From assembly GCA_919902745.1 (NCBI GenBank), contig CAKKRN010000128.1:1-21724 (forward strand): 21,724 nt of DNA, given 5' to 3'. The notes beneath the pieces were generated by a model that worked only from the letters and a program-made list of their open reading frames with translations, was not told the DNA's origin and did no database searches. The stretch comes from Syntrophaceae bacterium (GTDB lineage: Bacteria; Desulfobacterota; Syntrophia; Syntrophales; UBA5619). Shown here in pieces: positions 1-8,309 of this stretch. Numbering within the stretch: the stretch's first letter is position 1; every line of letters begins with the position of its first letter. The position numbers and the translations under genes are program-made.

Positions 1-402
1 TAATCTTCATATCGCCTGCATCTTGGTGATGGTCATCCGAAGTCAGGTTGACCATCACCAAAATATGAACCAACATATTTAGCCAGCTTACTTTCAGCTG
101 GTATATAAACAACTTCCTGTACTCAATGATTGACAGATTTAGAGAACCATGCGAGAGTACAAACGGTAATGTTTGAAAAACAGTGGCACCACAGGTGTAA
201 CCAGGAGACAAACGGAGGAAACAAACCTCAACCTATCAAAAAAATCAAAGATATATAGCATACTGCTCTGGTAAAACGACGGTAGGAATGCAACTTACCC
301 AAAAGCACACCACAATAACGGATAGTGCACAACGTGTGCAGACGGACTTTGTACTAAGGCGTCAAACCATAACAATCAGACAAAAGGGAAAGGAGAAAAC
401 GT
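1..402. other. AT-rich gene-free leader upstream of the AOR gene
   Basis: I see no convincing coding sequence in these 402 bases on either strand. The stretch is clearly more AT-rich than the gene it precedes. It holds three small inverted repeats: a long hairpin at 23-61, CCAGCT/AGCTGG at 83-88 and 96-101, and TGCACA-acg-TGTGCA at 326-340. The last could be an operator. There is an isolated TTGACA at 130-135, but no -10 hexamer at a usable distance, so I cannot place the promoter. The ribosome site AGGAG at 391-395 belongs to the AOR gene. Confidence 0.6.
23..61. repeat. Perfect 13-bp inverted repeat (hairpin)
   Basis: TTGGTGATGGTCA at 23-35 is exactly complementary to TGACCATCACCAA at 49-61, with a 13-base loop. 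No T-run follows on either strand, so it is not a standard intrinsic terminator. It may be the end of a gene outside the window, or a regulator site. Confidence 0.6.
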
Positions 403-2139
403 ATGGATAAGATTGCCAGGATTGACATGGGAGCCGCCGGTGGCCCCAAGATAACAGTGGGACCGCTGGGTGATTATGTCGGACTTGCGGGCAGGGCAAT
501 GACTTCTTTCGTTATTTCCAAGGAAGTACACCCGCTGGCCCACCCGTTGGGCGCGGAAAACAAGTTGGTCATCGCCCCCGGCATGTTGAGCGGAAGCTCT
601 GGTTCTATGACCGGACGTATTTCCGTGGGCTGCAAAAGCCCGCTGACCGGCGGCATCAAGGAATCCAATGCCGGCGGCCAGGCGTCCCAGGTAATGGCGA
701 GACTTGGTTATGCCGCCATCATCCTCGAGGGTAAGCCGCAAGGTGATGATCTGTACAAAATATACATCAACAAAGACGGCATCAAGGTAAGCGTGGATAA
801 TAGTCTCAAGACGCTCGACAACTATCCTCTCATCGAAAAGTTGCGCCAGGAATACGGCGACAAGGTGGCCTATATGTCCATCGGCTCAGCCGGCGAGCGA
901 AAACTCCTGGCATCTTCCATCGCCTGCACCGACTCGGAACTGCGCCCGACTCGCCACTGTGGGCGCGGCGGCAGCGGCGCGGTCATGGGAGCTAAAGGTG
1001 TCAAGGCGATCATCCTTGACGATGCCGGGATGACGATGCGTCCCCCCAAGGACGCGGAAAAATTCCGTGATGCCAACCGCAGATTCGTCGAGGGGCTGCG
1101 CAAGCACCCCGTCACCGGACAAGGACTCCCCGCTTATGGAACTAACGTCCTTACCAATATCATTAACGAGGCCGGCGGATATCCGTCCTATAACTTTAAG
1201 AACGGGCAGTTTGCCGGCGCAGCCAAGATCAGCGGCGAAACCGAGGCCGATCTGGAAGTCAAACGGGGCGGCATTGCTACCCACGGCTGCCATCGCGGTT
1301 GCGTCATCCAGTGCTCCGGGGTTTACCACGACAAGGATGGTCATTACCTGACCAAACAGCCGGAATATGAAACGGTTTGGGCCCATGGCGCTCATTGCGG
1401 CATCGACGACCTGGATACCATCGCCCGGCTCGACTTCATGGATGACAATATCGGCGTGGACACCATTGAAATGGGCGTCACCCTTGGCATAGCCATGGAT
1501 GCAGGGATTATCAAATTTGGCGATGGCGCCGGCGCCATCAAAATGTTGGAAGAAGTCGGCAGGGGAACACCGCTGGGACGTGTACTCGGCAGTGGCGCGG
1601 CTATTACCGGCAAGGTCTTCGGTGTGGAACGGGTGCCGGTCGTCAAGGATCAGGCCCTGCCGGCCTACGATCCACGCGCCATTCAGGGAATCGGTGTTAC
1701 CTATGCCACCAGTACCCAGGGCGCCGACCATACTGCCGGATACGCCGTTACCGCCAATGTCTTAAAGGTTGGCGGGTATGTGGATCCGCTGAAGCCCGCG
1801 GGGCAGGTAGAGCTCTCCCGCAACCTGCAGATCGCCACTGCCGCCGTTGACTCTACCGGCATGTGCCTCTTCATCGCCTTTGCCATCCTGGATCAGGCGG
1901 ATACCTTCCAGGCGCTCCTCGACATGCTCGGCGCCTTCTTTGGGATCACCATGACGGGAGACGACGTGGTAGCGCTGGGTAAGAAGGTTCTCTCCGCCGA
2001 GCGGGACTTCAACGCCCGCGCGGGCTTCACCAAACATCACGATCGGCTGCCGCGCTTCTTCTACAACGAACCGATTGCGCCGCACAACCTTACCTTCATG
2101 GTGAAGGATGAGGAACTGGACCAGGTATTCAATTGGTAA
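403..2139 (+). CDS. Aldehyde:ferredoxin oxidoreductase family tungstoenzyme
   Basis: This is a 578-residue member of the AOR family, which oxidises aldehydes (or reduces acids) with ferredoxin, using a tungsten bis-pterin centre and one [4Fe-4S] cluster in the cytoplasm. The family hallmarks are visible: GRISVG near residue 72, ARLGYAAIILEG at 99-110 and GRGGSGAVMGAKG at 187-199. The cluster ligands are probably Cys296, Cys300 and Cys304 (a CX3CX3C spacing), with a distant Cys488 in STGMC. Classical archaeal AOR has CX2CX3C, so this belongs to a different subgroup and the substrate cannot be read from sequence. Length is close to the family norm of about 600. AGGAG at 391-395 supports the ATG. 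A MoaD-like gene and an unknown gene follow on the same strand, a grouping that suggests cofactor-related partners. Confidence 0.9.
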   Translation: MDKIARIDMGAAGGPKITVGPLGDYVGLAGRAMTSFVISKEVHPLAHPLGAENKLVIAPGMLSGSSGSMTGRISVGCKSPLTGGIKESNAGGQASQVMARLGYAAIILEGKPQGDDLYKIYINKDGIKVSVDNSLKTLDNYPLIEKLRQEYGDKVAYMSIGSAGERKLLASSIACTDSELRPTRHCGRGGSGAVMGAKGVKAIILDDAGMTMRPPKDAEKFRDANRRFVEGLRKHPVTGQGLPAYGTNVLTNIINEAGGYPSYNFKNGQFAGAAKISGETEADLEVKRGGIATHGCHRGCVIQCSGVYHDKDGHYLTKQPEYETVWAHGAHCGIDDLDTIARLDFMDDNIGVDTIEMGVTLGIAMDAGIIKFGDGAGAIKMLEEVGRGTPLGRVLGSGAAITGKVFGVERVPVVKDQALPAYDPRAIQGIGVTYATSTQGADHTAGYAVTANVLKVGGYVDPLKPAGQVELSRNLQIATAAVDSTGMCLFIAFAILDQADTFQALLDMLGAFFGITMTGDDVVALGKKVLSAERDFNARAGFTKHHDRLPRFFYNEPIAPHNLTFMVKDEELDQVFNW

Positions 2140-2152
2140 GTAAGCTATAATG

Positions 2153-2188
2153 GACTGTAGGGAGAGGTTTTAATTCCTCCCTACAGTC
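2153..2188 (+). terminator. Strong hairpin between the AOR gene and the MoaD-like gene
   Basis: GACTGTAGGGAG (2153-2164) pairs perfectly with CTCCCTACAGTC (2177-2188) around a 12-base loop. It lies 14 bases after the AOR stop and just before the next ribosome site. No U-tract follows, so it is probably an mRNA-stability or partial attenuation structure that lowers expression of the downstream genes, not a full terminator. Confidence 0.5.
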
Positions 2189-2202
2189 ATTGCTAAGGTG
2201 TA

Positions 2203-2451
2203 ATGTTGGAACTTGATATTGGACTCTTTGCCGGGCTAAGTTGCAATAATCCCGAACTACCAAGTTACGGCGAAAAGGTTGTCCGTCTGGAAGCTCCCGA
2301 TGGTCTGTCGATCCGCCAACTCCGCAATCTTTTGGCGATTGACCCGGCCGTACCTCTGATTGCCATGGTCAATAATCGTCATGAAAAAGAAGATTTTGTT
2401 CTCCATAACGGCGATCGGGTGGCGATGTTCCCTCCCCTGGGCGGTGGATAG
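2203..2451 (+). CDS. MoaD/ThiS-like ubiquitin-fold sulfur carrier protein
   Basis: This 82-residue protein has the beta-grasp pattern of the MoaD/ThiS family and ends in FPPLGGG. The exposed C-terminal Gly-Gly is what becomes thiocarboxylated by a MoeB/ThiF-type enzyme, so the protein can donate sulfur in molybdopterin or related biosynthesis. Length and ending fit the family well. The start is an ATG with AAGGTG immediately upstream (2195-2200). MoaD-like genes next to AOR genes are a known pattern, and the protein probably serves tungstopterin assembly for the neighbouring enzyme. No E1-like activating enzyme is present in the window. Being canonical MoaD for the whole cell is possible but less likely given the setting. 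Confidence 0.82.
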   Translation: MLELDIGLFAGLSCNNPELPSYGEKVVRLEAPDGLSIRQLRNLLAIDPAVPLIAMVNNRHEKEDFVLHNGDRVAMFPPLGGG

Positions 2452-2494
2452 GTAAGCCGGCAACTTAATCGGCAAGTTTTAAGGCGATAAACCG

Positions 2495-3106
2495 ATGGCC
2501 GACACTCTCCCGGCAAACCTTATTTTAACCATGAAGCCGGCGCGTATGGGAGACTTCTTCCTGCTTCTGCAGCAGGGTTTCGATGTTCCGGTCCTCGTCG
2601 GCTGCACCTTGGAAAACCTCCTTGAATTGCAATGGCAACTCGCAGCTGATTATGTGACAAAACGCATAGCCACGATCTTTCTTGATGGTCGCCCCATTGA
2701 TGACCTGGCTACAGCAATCATCCGGGAAAATTCCGTAGTTGCCTTGTCGGGGGCGATGCCTGGGCTGGTAGGTGCAACCATGCGACGGGACGGGTTTTAT
2801 GCCAACCTCCGCAGAAATATCACTTACCGGGAGATTATCCCCGACACCCCTAAAAGGGTCGCCCGGATCCATGTCAAAATTTTCAATATACTGCTCCCCG
2901 AGCTGGGTCCGGACTTTCTCCGGAGGGGCATTATCCTTGGTATAACCGAACTGGCATATTTCATGAGAAACAAAACAGCGGCCTTCTTACAAGATTGCAC
3001 CGCGGCAGTGCTTAACGGCGTAGTTGTTGCTCCGGCGCAGTTGTGCGAAAAAATGCCCCTAAGCGGCAGTGAAACAGTGTACTTGCATGTAATTACAAGC
3101 CGATAG
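2495..3106 (+). CDS. Unknown 203-aa protein of the AOR gene cluster
   Basis: I cannot assign a named family. The protein has no signal peptide, no clear transmembrane helix and no cysteine pair typical of metal centres. The middle part, around residues 60-110, carries the pattern FLDGRPIDDLATAI followed by VALSGAMPGLVGATMRR; this conserved-looking glycine/proline segment reads like a folded domain core, not low-complexity sequence. It lies 43 bases after the MoaD-like gene on the same strand, with a weak AAGGCG ribosome site at about 2480-2485, so it is probably cotranscribed with it. By context it could help mature the AOR cofactor or act as an accessory subunit, but that is inference only. 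Confidence 0.75.
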   Translation: MADTLPANLILTMKPARMGDFFLLLQQGFDVPVLVGCTLENLLELQWQLAADYVTKRIATIFLDGRPIDDLATAIIRENSVVALSGAMPGLVGATMRRDGFYANLRRNITYREIIPDTPKRVARIHVKIFNILLPELGPDFLRRGIILGITELAYFMRNKTAAFLQDCTAAVLNGVVVAPAQLCEKMPLSGSETVYLHVITSR

Positions 3107-3125
3107 TGTGCTCCGTGCTACGTTT

Positions 3126-3215
3126 CTATGCCTCCTTAGCGGAGAGAATCGCCTCGGCAATCTTGGCATAACCGATGCGGCGGCAGAGGTTGCCCGAGAT
3201 CACCTCCTTTACAGT
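3126..3215 (-). pseudogene. C-terminal fragment of a [2Fe-2S] subunit of the xanthine dehydrogenase / CO dehydrogenase small-subunit family
   Basis: Read on the minus strand, about 29 codons ending in TAG at 3126 give TVKEVISGNLCRRIGYAKIA and then EAILSAKEA. This matches the C-terminal signature of CoxS/HcrC-type iron-sulfur subunits, where the consensus is (A/I)xSGNLCRCTGYxKIxEAI. The second cysteine of the CxC pair is arginine here, so the cluster could not form. Upstream of about 3215 the similarity stops and no start codon or remaining domain is found. It is a remnant of a molybdenum hydroxylase gene set, facing the AOR cluster. Confidence 0.7.
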
Positions 3216-3285
3216 GCGTGAAGGACCATTTTGAAACCTTTGTGTGACGGACAGGATTAGAGACATGGAAAAGATACAGAAAAAG

Positions 3286-3305
3286 GTGGGACTATAGTGG
3301 GACTA
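3286..3305. repeat. Tandem 9-bp repeat
   Basis: GTGGGACTA occurs at 3286-3294 and again at 3297-3305, separated by two bases (period 11). It lies on the 3' side of tRNA-Arg, next to the decayed [2Fe-2S] fragment, where integrated elements often leave scars. Its function is unknown. Confidence 0.5.
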
Positions 3306-3317
3306 AAACGACAGATA

Positions 3318-3360
3318 AAAAACAAGGGGCTAACCAATGGCTGGTTAACCCCTTGTTTTT
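3318..3360 (-). terminator. Intrinsic terminator of tRNA-Arg
   Basis: The 19-base arms at 3318-3336 and 3342-3360 pair with one mismatch on the plus strand, which becomes a G-U wobble in minus-strand RNA. On the minus strand the stem is followed by a run of Ts ending near 3316. It sits just beyond the 3' end of tRNA-Arg and is symmetrical enough to work in both directions. Confidence 0.85.
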
Positions 3361-3362
3361 GT

Positions 3363-3439
3363 TGGCGCGCCCAGGAGGATTCGAACCTCCGACATTCAGA
3401 TTCGTAGTCTGACGCTCTATCCAGCTGAGCCATGGGCGC
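3363..3439 (-). tRNA. tRNA-Arg (anticodon ACG)
   Basis: The minus strand folds into a full cloverleaf of 77 nt. The acceptor stem is GCGCCCA/TGGGCGC, the T arm contains GGTTCGAATCC, and the anticodon loop CTACGAA places ACG at 3403-3405. The CCA end is encoded at 3363-3365. It reads CGN arginine codons after A34 deamination to inosine by TadA. It has its own promoter at 3541-3568 and terminator at 3318-3360. Confidence 0.96.
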
Positions 3440-3540
3440 TTTTTGACTTTAATTCTGCCGGTCCGCCGCTGCGGGGGAAAACCCAAGCTCCGAGGTGCGT
3501 CCGGTACAATCGCATCCGGCTTTCCGGGCAACGGGCGGCC

Positions 3541-3568
3541 ATTCTACCCACTTTGCAGAATATGTCAA
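3541..3568 (-). promoter_or_regulatory. Sigma-70 promoter of tRNA-Arg
   Basis: On the minus strand TTGACA (3563-3568) and TAGAAT (3541-3546) are separated by 16 bases. The predicted start near 3534 leaves about 95 bases of leader before the tRNA. The match to consensus is 11 of 12. Confidence 0.75.
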
Positions 3569-3636
3569 CAGGATTCATCTTCCCAATATGGTTGAATCAT
3601 CCCTGCCCGGTGCGGGTGAATGGGGATAGAACGGGA

Positions 3637-5640
3637 TCAAGGAGGGGATTCCCGCCCGTCCTGCCCCTGATTGAAGATCAGCCGGACCTGCTGGATGTTT
3701 TTCGCATCCCCGACCACGAACAGGATATCCCCGGCGGCAAATTCCATATCGGCGGACGGATTGGTCGTGATTTGCGCATTGCGGTTGACGGCCAGCAGCG
3801 TAACGCCGTGTCTTTTTCGCATCTCCGTTTCCTGAATCGTCTTGCCGATGACGGGCGCCCCGCCTTCGATGCGAAAGGAGGCGATTTCCAGGTCCGGCAG
3901 GCAGCTTTTCAGCGTGCAGGCCGGTGCAACGCCGCGCGGAAGGGTCCGGAACATCTCATACCTCTCCGAGCGAATGCCGATGACCATTTTTTCGATCTCC
4001 TCCTTCGGGATGAAATATCTCGCCAGGATGCGGCTGAAGATTTCCACCGAGGTCTCGAATTCCTCCGGAATGACGTCATTGGCCCCCAGATCGACCAGCG
4101 CGCTGATTTCGGAAACGAAACGCGTCCGGACCAGAATGTAGATCCTTGGGTTCAGCCTGCGGGCGAGCTCGGTGATTCGGCGCGTCGCCGCCGGATCGTT
4201 GATCACGGCGACCAGGGTTCTGGCCTGCCGGATATCAGCATGCAACAGAATGGCCTCCTGGGTGGCGTCCCCGAAGAAAATGGGCTCTCCTTTCACCCTT
4301 TCGCTCCGGACCGCCGCGGGATTCATCTCGATGATCAGGTAGGGGATGCCTGCCGCCCGCGCCGCCCGCGCCAGATTCCTTCCGTTCAGGCCGAAGCCGA
4401 CGATAATGAGATGGTTCTCCAGCGGGTCGGGTTTCCCGTGGCGCGCGGGCGCCATCCCCTGCTTGAGCCTTGGGGGCACCGGCAGTCTGCTGACGCTCTC
4501 CGCGATGGCCGGCGCCGCGGCGATCAGGAAGGGCGTCGCCATCATCGTGAGAATGGAAACCGTCAGGAACCCCTGGTAGATCTCCCCTGAGATGAGGCCG
4601 TATGGGACGCCCGTTTCCGTCAGAATGAATGAGAACTCCCCGACCTGGGCAAGCGCGATGCCGGCGATGATGGCCGCCCGGAGCGGAAGTCCCGAAAAAA
4701 ACGCGGCGGCGCCCGCGACCAGGGCTTTGAGGGTCAGGACCAGGAGCGCTGCGACCAGCAGGGAGAGGGGGTGCTGCAGGAAGAAACCGATGTCGAGCAG
4801 CATCCCGATGGAGACGAAAAAAAAGCTCGTGAAGACGTCCCGAAACGGCAGGATGTCCCCGAGGGCCTGGTGGCTGTATTCGGACTCGGAGATGATCAGG
4901 CCCGCCAGAAAGGCGCCCAGGGCCAGCGAGAGGCCGGTGGCATGGGTCAGCCAGGCGATGGCCATGCACAGCGCGATCGTCGTGATCAGGAAGAGCTCCC
5001 GGCTTTTGGTTCGGGCGATGGCGTAAAAGATCCTCGGCACAAACCAGCGGGAGAGGAGCGGAACGAGAAAGGCGATCCCGATGATCTTCGCGACGAGCAG
5101 CGCGGGGGAACCTCCGCTCTGCGCCGTTCCCGCCAGCAGGGGAACCGCCAGCATCATCGGAATTGCCGCCATGTCCTGAAAGATGAGCATGCCGAGGGCC
5201 GCATTTCCCGTGGGCGTTTCCATTTCGGCCCGATCCTGGAGGATTTTCATCACGATGGCCGTGCTGCTCAGCGACAGCAGAAAACCCGCGAATACCGCTT
5301 CGTTGAGACCGTATCCGAAGAGCCTCGCCGCGGCGAATCCGGCCAGGACCGTCAACGCGATTTGCAGCGAACCGCCCAGGAGGACCGTTTTTCGAATCTG
5401 GAGGAGGCGCCGGAACGAGAATTCGATGCCGATGGTGAACAGAAGCAGCACGATTCCCGTCTCCGCCAGCGTTTTGACCGCTTCGATCTCCCGGACCAGA
5501 CGGAGTCCGTGCGGCCCGGCAATTACGCCGGTCAGAAGAAATCCGACGATGATCGGCAGGCCCATCCGGTGGCACAGATAAAGCACGGCGACCGACAGCA
5601 GGATGATGACCAGGATGTCGTTGAGGTGCAACGGGTGCAT
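3637..5640 (-). CDS. CPA2-family K+/H+ antiporter with RCK (TrkA-N/TrkA-C) domains, KefB-like
   Basis: A 667-residue membrane protein that exchanges K+ (or Na+) for protons in the inner membrane. Residues 1-385 form about twelve hydrophobic segments of the Na+/H+ exchanger fold. LIFQDMAAIP at 152-161 contains the FQD ion-binding motif (Asp156) shared with KefB/KefC. Residues about 410-530 are a TrkA-N Rossmann domain with GFGLNGRN at 415-422 and an acidic Glu439 after the second strand, which fits NAD(H) binding. The tail from about 575 resembles TrkA-C. Length matches KefB/YbaL-type proteins. It lies downstream of the two tRNA-Ser genes on the same strand with its own likely promoter. Gating by nucleotide or thiol adducts cannot be judged here, and no KefG/KefF-type ancillary gene is present. 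Confidence 0.9.
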   Translation of the reverse strand: MHPLHLNDILVIILLSVAVLYLCHRMGLPIIVGFLLTGVIAGPHGLRLVREIEAVKTLAETGIVLLLFTIGIEFSFRRLLQIRKTVLLGGSLQIALTVLAGFAAARLFGYGLNEAVFAGFLLSLSSTAIVMKILQDRAEMETPTGNAALGMLIFQDMAAIPMMLAVPLLAGTAQSGGSPALLVAKIIGIAFLVPLLSRWFVPRIFYAIARTKSRELFLITTIALCMAIAWLTHATGLSLALGAFLAGLIISESEYSHQALGDILPFRDVFTSFFFVSIGMLLDIGFFLQHPLSLLVAALLVLTLKALVAGAAAFFSGLPLRAAIIAGIALAQVGEFSFILTETGVPYGLISGEIYQGFLTVSILTMMATPFLIAAAPAIAESVSRLPVPPRLKQGMAPARHGKPDPLENHLIIVGFGLNGRNLARAARAAGIPYLIIEMNPAAVRSERVKGEPIFFGDATQEAILLHADIRQARTLVAVINDPAATRRITELARRLNPRIYILVRTRFVSEISALVDLGANDVIPEEFETSVEIFSRILARYFIPKEEIEKMVIGIRSERYEMFRTLPRGVAPACTLKSCLPDLEIASFRIEGGAPVIGKTIQETEMRKRHGVTLLAVNRNAQITTNPSADMEFAAGDILFVVGDAKNIQQVRLIFNQGQDGRESPP

Positions 5641-5656
5641 TTATTCACCAATGTGA

Positions 5657-5685
5657 ATCTTAGACCGCATTGTGCCGGATGGCAA
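5657..5685 (-). promoter_or_regulatory. Possible sigma-70 promoter of the antiporter gene
   Basis: The minus strand shows TTGCCA (5680-5685), a 17-base spacer and TAAGAT (5657-5662). The predicted start would leave only about 10 bases before the ATG at 5640, so transcripts would be nearly leaderless. Moderate match only. Confidence 0.4.
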
Positions 5686-5737
5686 ATGCGGCAACGATTG
5701 CATCCGCCAACGGTATTGAGGCGCGCCAAGGGAAAAA

Positions 5738-5832
5738 TGGCGGAGAGAGCGGGATTCGAACCCGCGGTACACCTTTAAAGGGCGTACAATCGCTTAGCAG
5801 GCGATCGCTTTCGGCCACTCAGCCATCTCTCC
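5738..5832 (-). tRNA. tRNA-Ser (anticodon GCU)
   Basis: A 95-nt class II tRNA on the minus strand with a long variable arm. The acceptor is GGAGAGA/TCTCTCC with a G discriminator and an encoded CCA at 5738-5740. The T arm holds GGTTCGAATCC and the anticodon loop CTGCTAA gives GCT, reading AGC/AGU codons. It lies 73 bases downstream of tRNA-Ser(UGA) and is in the same orientation as serS. Confidence 0.96.
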
Positions 5833-5857
5833 TCGATCTTTTTTATGATCATCTTTC

Positions 5858-5886
5858 AGGGGACACCTTGCGGCAAGGTGTCCCCT
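5858..5886. terminator. 13-bp hairpin between the two tRNA-Ser genes
   Basis: AGGGGACACCTTG (5858-5870) and CAAGGTGTCCCCT (5874-5886) pair perfectly around a 3-base loop. It lies 20 bases beyond tRNA-Ser(UGA). No T-run follows directly on the minus strand, where TGAAAG comes next, so it may be a weak terminator or a processing site between two cotranscribed tRNAs. Confidence 0.6.
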
Positions 5887-5905
5887 TTGGTCAGGCCGGT
5901 ATAGC

Positions 5906-5991
5906 TGGCGGAGGGAGCAGGATTCGAACCCGCGAACCTTTCGGTCAACGGTTTTCAAGACCGCCGCCATAGACCACTCGGCCATCCCTCC
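5906..5991 (-). tRNA. tRNA-Ser (anticodon UGA)
   Basis: An 86-nt class II tRNA on the minus strand. The acceptor is GGAGGGA/TCCCTCC with a G discriminator, and CCA is encoded at 5906-5908. The anticodon loop CTTGAAA gives TGA, reading UCN codons. It starts 18 bases after the serS stop codon and has a promoter overlapping the serS end. Confidence 0.96.
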
Positions 5992-6006
5992 GTACGTTTT
6001 GCGTTC

Positions 6007-7293
<1,287 letters not shown>

Positions 7294-7509
7294 TCAACCT
7301 CTCTTCCCGGTCCAAGGGAGTTTCCCCTATCACCATGACCCCTTGAAGTCAATCATTTTATGGGCGGGGACCGGCAGGAAACCGTTTCGGCCTCTTTATC
7401 CATGAAAGTGCCGCTGGAAAAATCGGCTGAATTGTATTAAGCAACCCGCATACCGGTAAGGGATCGTTCCACCGTGCGACTTATCTTTTGCTCCATTGGG
7501 GAACTTGGC

Positions 7510-8292
7510 ATGGGAAGTCAAAAGAAATACTACGCCGTAATCAGAGGTTACCGGCCGGGCATCTATACCGCCTGGTACGGCCCCGGGGGCGCCGAAGAGC
7601 AGGTCCGGGGGTATGCCGGGGCCATTTACAAAGGCTTTGTCACCGTGGAAGAGGCGCGGCGCTGGCTTGCGAGCCCGGCGGTAAAGAGCCGGAAAGCTTC
7701 AGGCAGGGCACAGGCCGCCGCCGAACCGGCAGCGCCTCCTTCCTCGCCGGGGCAGATCATCATCTATACCGACGGCGGCTGCGCTGGGAACCCGGGCCCG
7801 GGAGGGTACGGCGCGGTCATCATCGACGGGGAGAGTCGGAGCGAACTCGCGCAGGGATTCCGCCGGACAACCAACAATCGCATGGAGCTCATGGCCTGCA
7901 TCGCGGCGCTGGATACCCTGGAGGCCCCGGCAGACGTCGTTCTGCACAGCGATTCGCGGTACGTGGTCAACGGGATCAGCAAGGGCTGGGCCCGCAAATG
8001 GCGCGCCAACGGCTGGATGCGCACGAAAATCGATGCGGCCGAAAATGCCGATCTGTGGGCAAAGCTGCTCGATCTGTGCGACCGGCGCCGGGTCCGGTTC
8101 GTCTGGGTGCATGGCCATGCCGGAAACCGGGAGAACGAGCGGTGCGACAGGCTGGCGACCGGCGCCGCGCAAGGCCCGGACCTGAAAGAGGATCACGCCT
8201 ATGTCCGGGGGCGCACCCGGGTTCCGGAAGGTCTTGCGGAGAAGAGGGAGGTCTCGCAACCGCCCGGCAAGGAACAACATCAAAAAAAATAG
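7510..8292 (+). CDS. rnhA: Ribonuclease HI with N-terminal hybrid-binding domain
   Basis: This enzyme cuts the RNA strand of RNA-DNA hybrids, such as R-loops and primers. Residues 5-50 form the RHBD/caulimovirus-type domain (KKYYAVIRGYRPGIYTAW), which binds hybrids. A proline/alanine-rich linker of about 30 residues leads to the catalytic domain from 82. The DEDD residues are in place: Asp88 in YTDGGC, Glu126 in RMEL, Asp148 in HSDSRY and Asp213 in RCDRLA, with the HGHAGN loop at 201-206. A basic tail follows. I chose ATG 7510, with GGGGA about 8 bases upstream, instead of the GTG at 7474, because homologues begin just before KKYY. It is 260 aa, and the EFR1 gene follows closely. Confidence 0.92.
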   Translation: MGSQKKYYAVIRGYRPGIYTAWYGPGGAEEQVRGYAGAIYKGFVTVEEARRWLASPAVKSRKASGRAQAAAEPAAPPSSPGQIIIYTDGGCAGNPGPGGYGAVIIDGESRSELAQGFRRTTNNRMELMACIAALDTLEAPADVVLHSDSRYVVNGISKGWARKWRANGWMRTKIDAAENADLWAKLLDLCDRRRVRFVWVHGHAGNRENERCDRLATGAAQGPDLKEDHAYVRGRTRVPEGLAEKREVSQPPGKEQHQKK

Positions 8293-8309
8293 ACACTGAG
8301 GAGATATCG

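Noticed and set aside
130..158. Possible sigma-70 promoter starting with TTGACA before the AOR gene
   Set aside because: No acceptable -10 hexamer is found 16-18 bases downstream.
184..200. Possible sigma-54 promoter (TGGCAC) before the AOR gene
   Set aside because: The -12 GC element is missing at the required distance.
3553..4590. Plus-strand open frame of 345 codons opposite the antiporter gene
   Set aside because: It mirrors the GC-rich antiporter coding frame, has no family motifs, and the minus-strand protein is unambiguous.
4771..5778. Plus-strand open frame of 335 codons running across the antiporter start and tRNA-Ser
   Set aside because: Composition is extreme (Arg, Gln, Asp rich) and it runs into a tRNA gene; it is antisense to a real gene.
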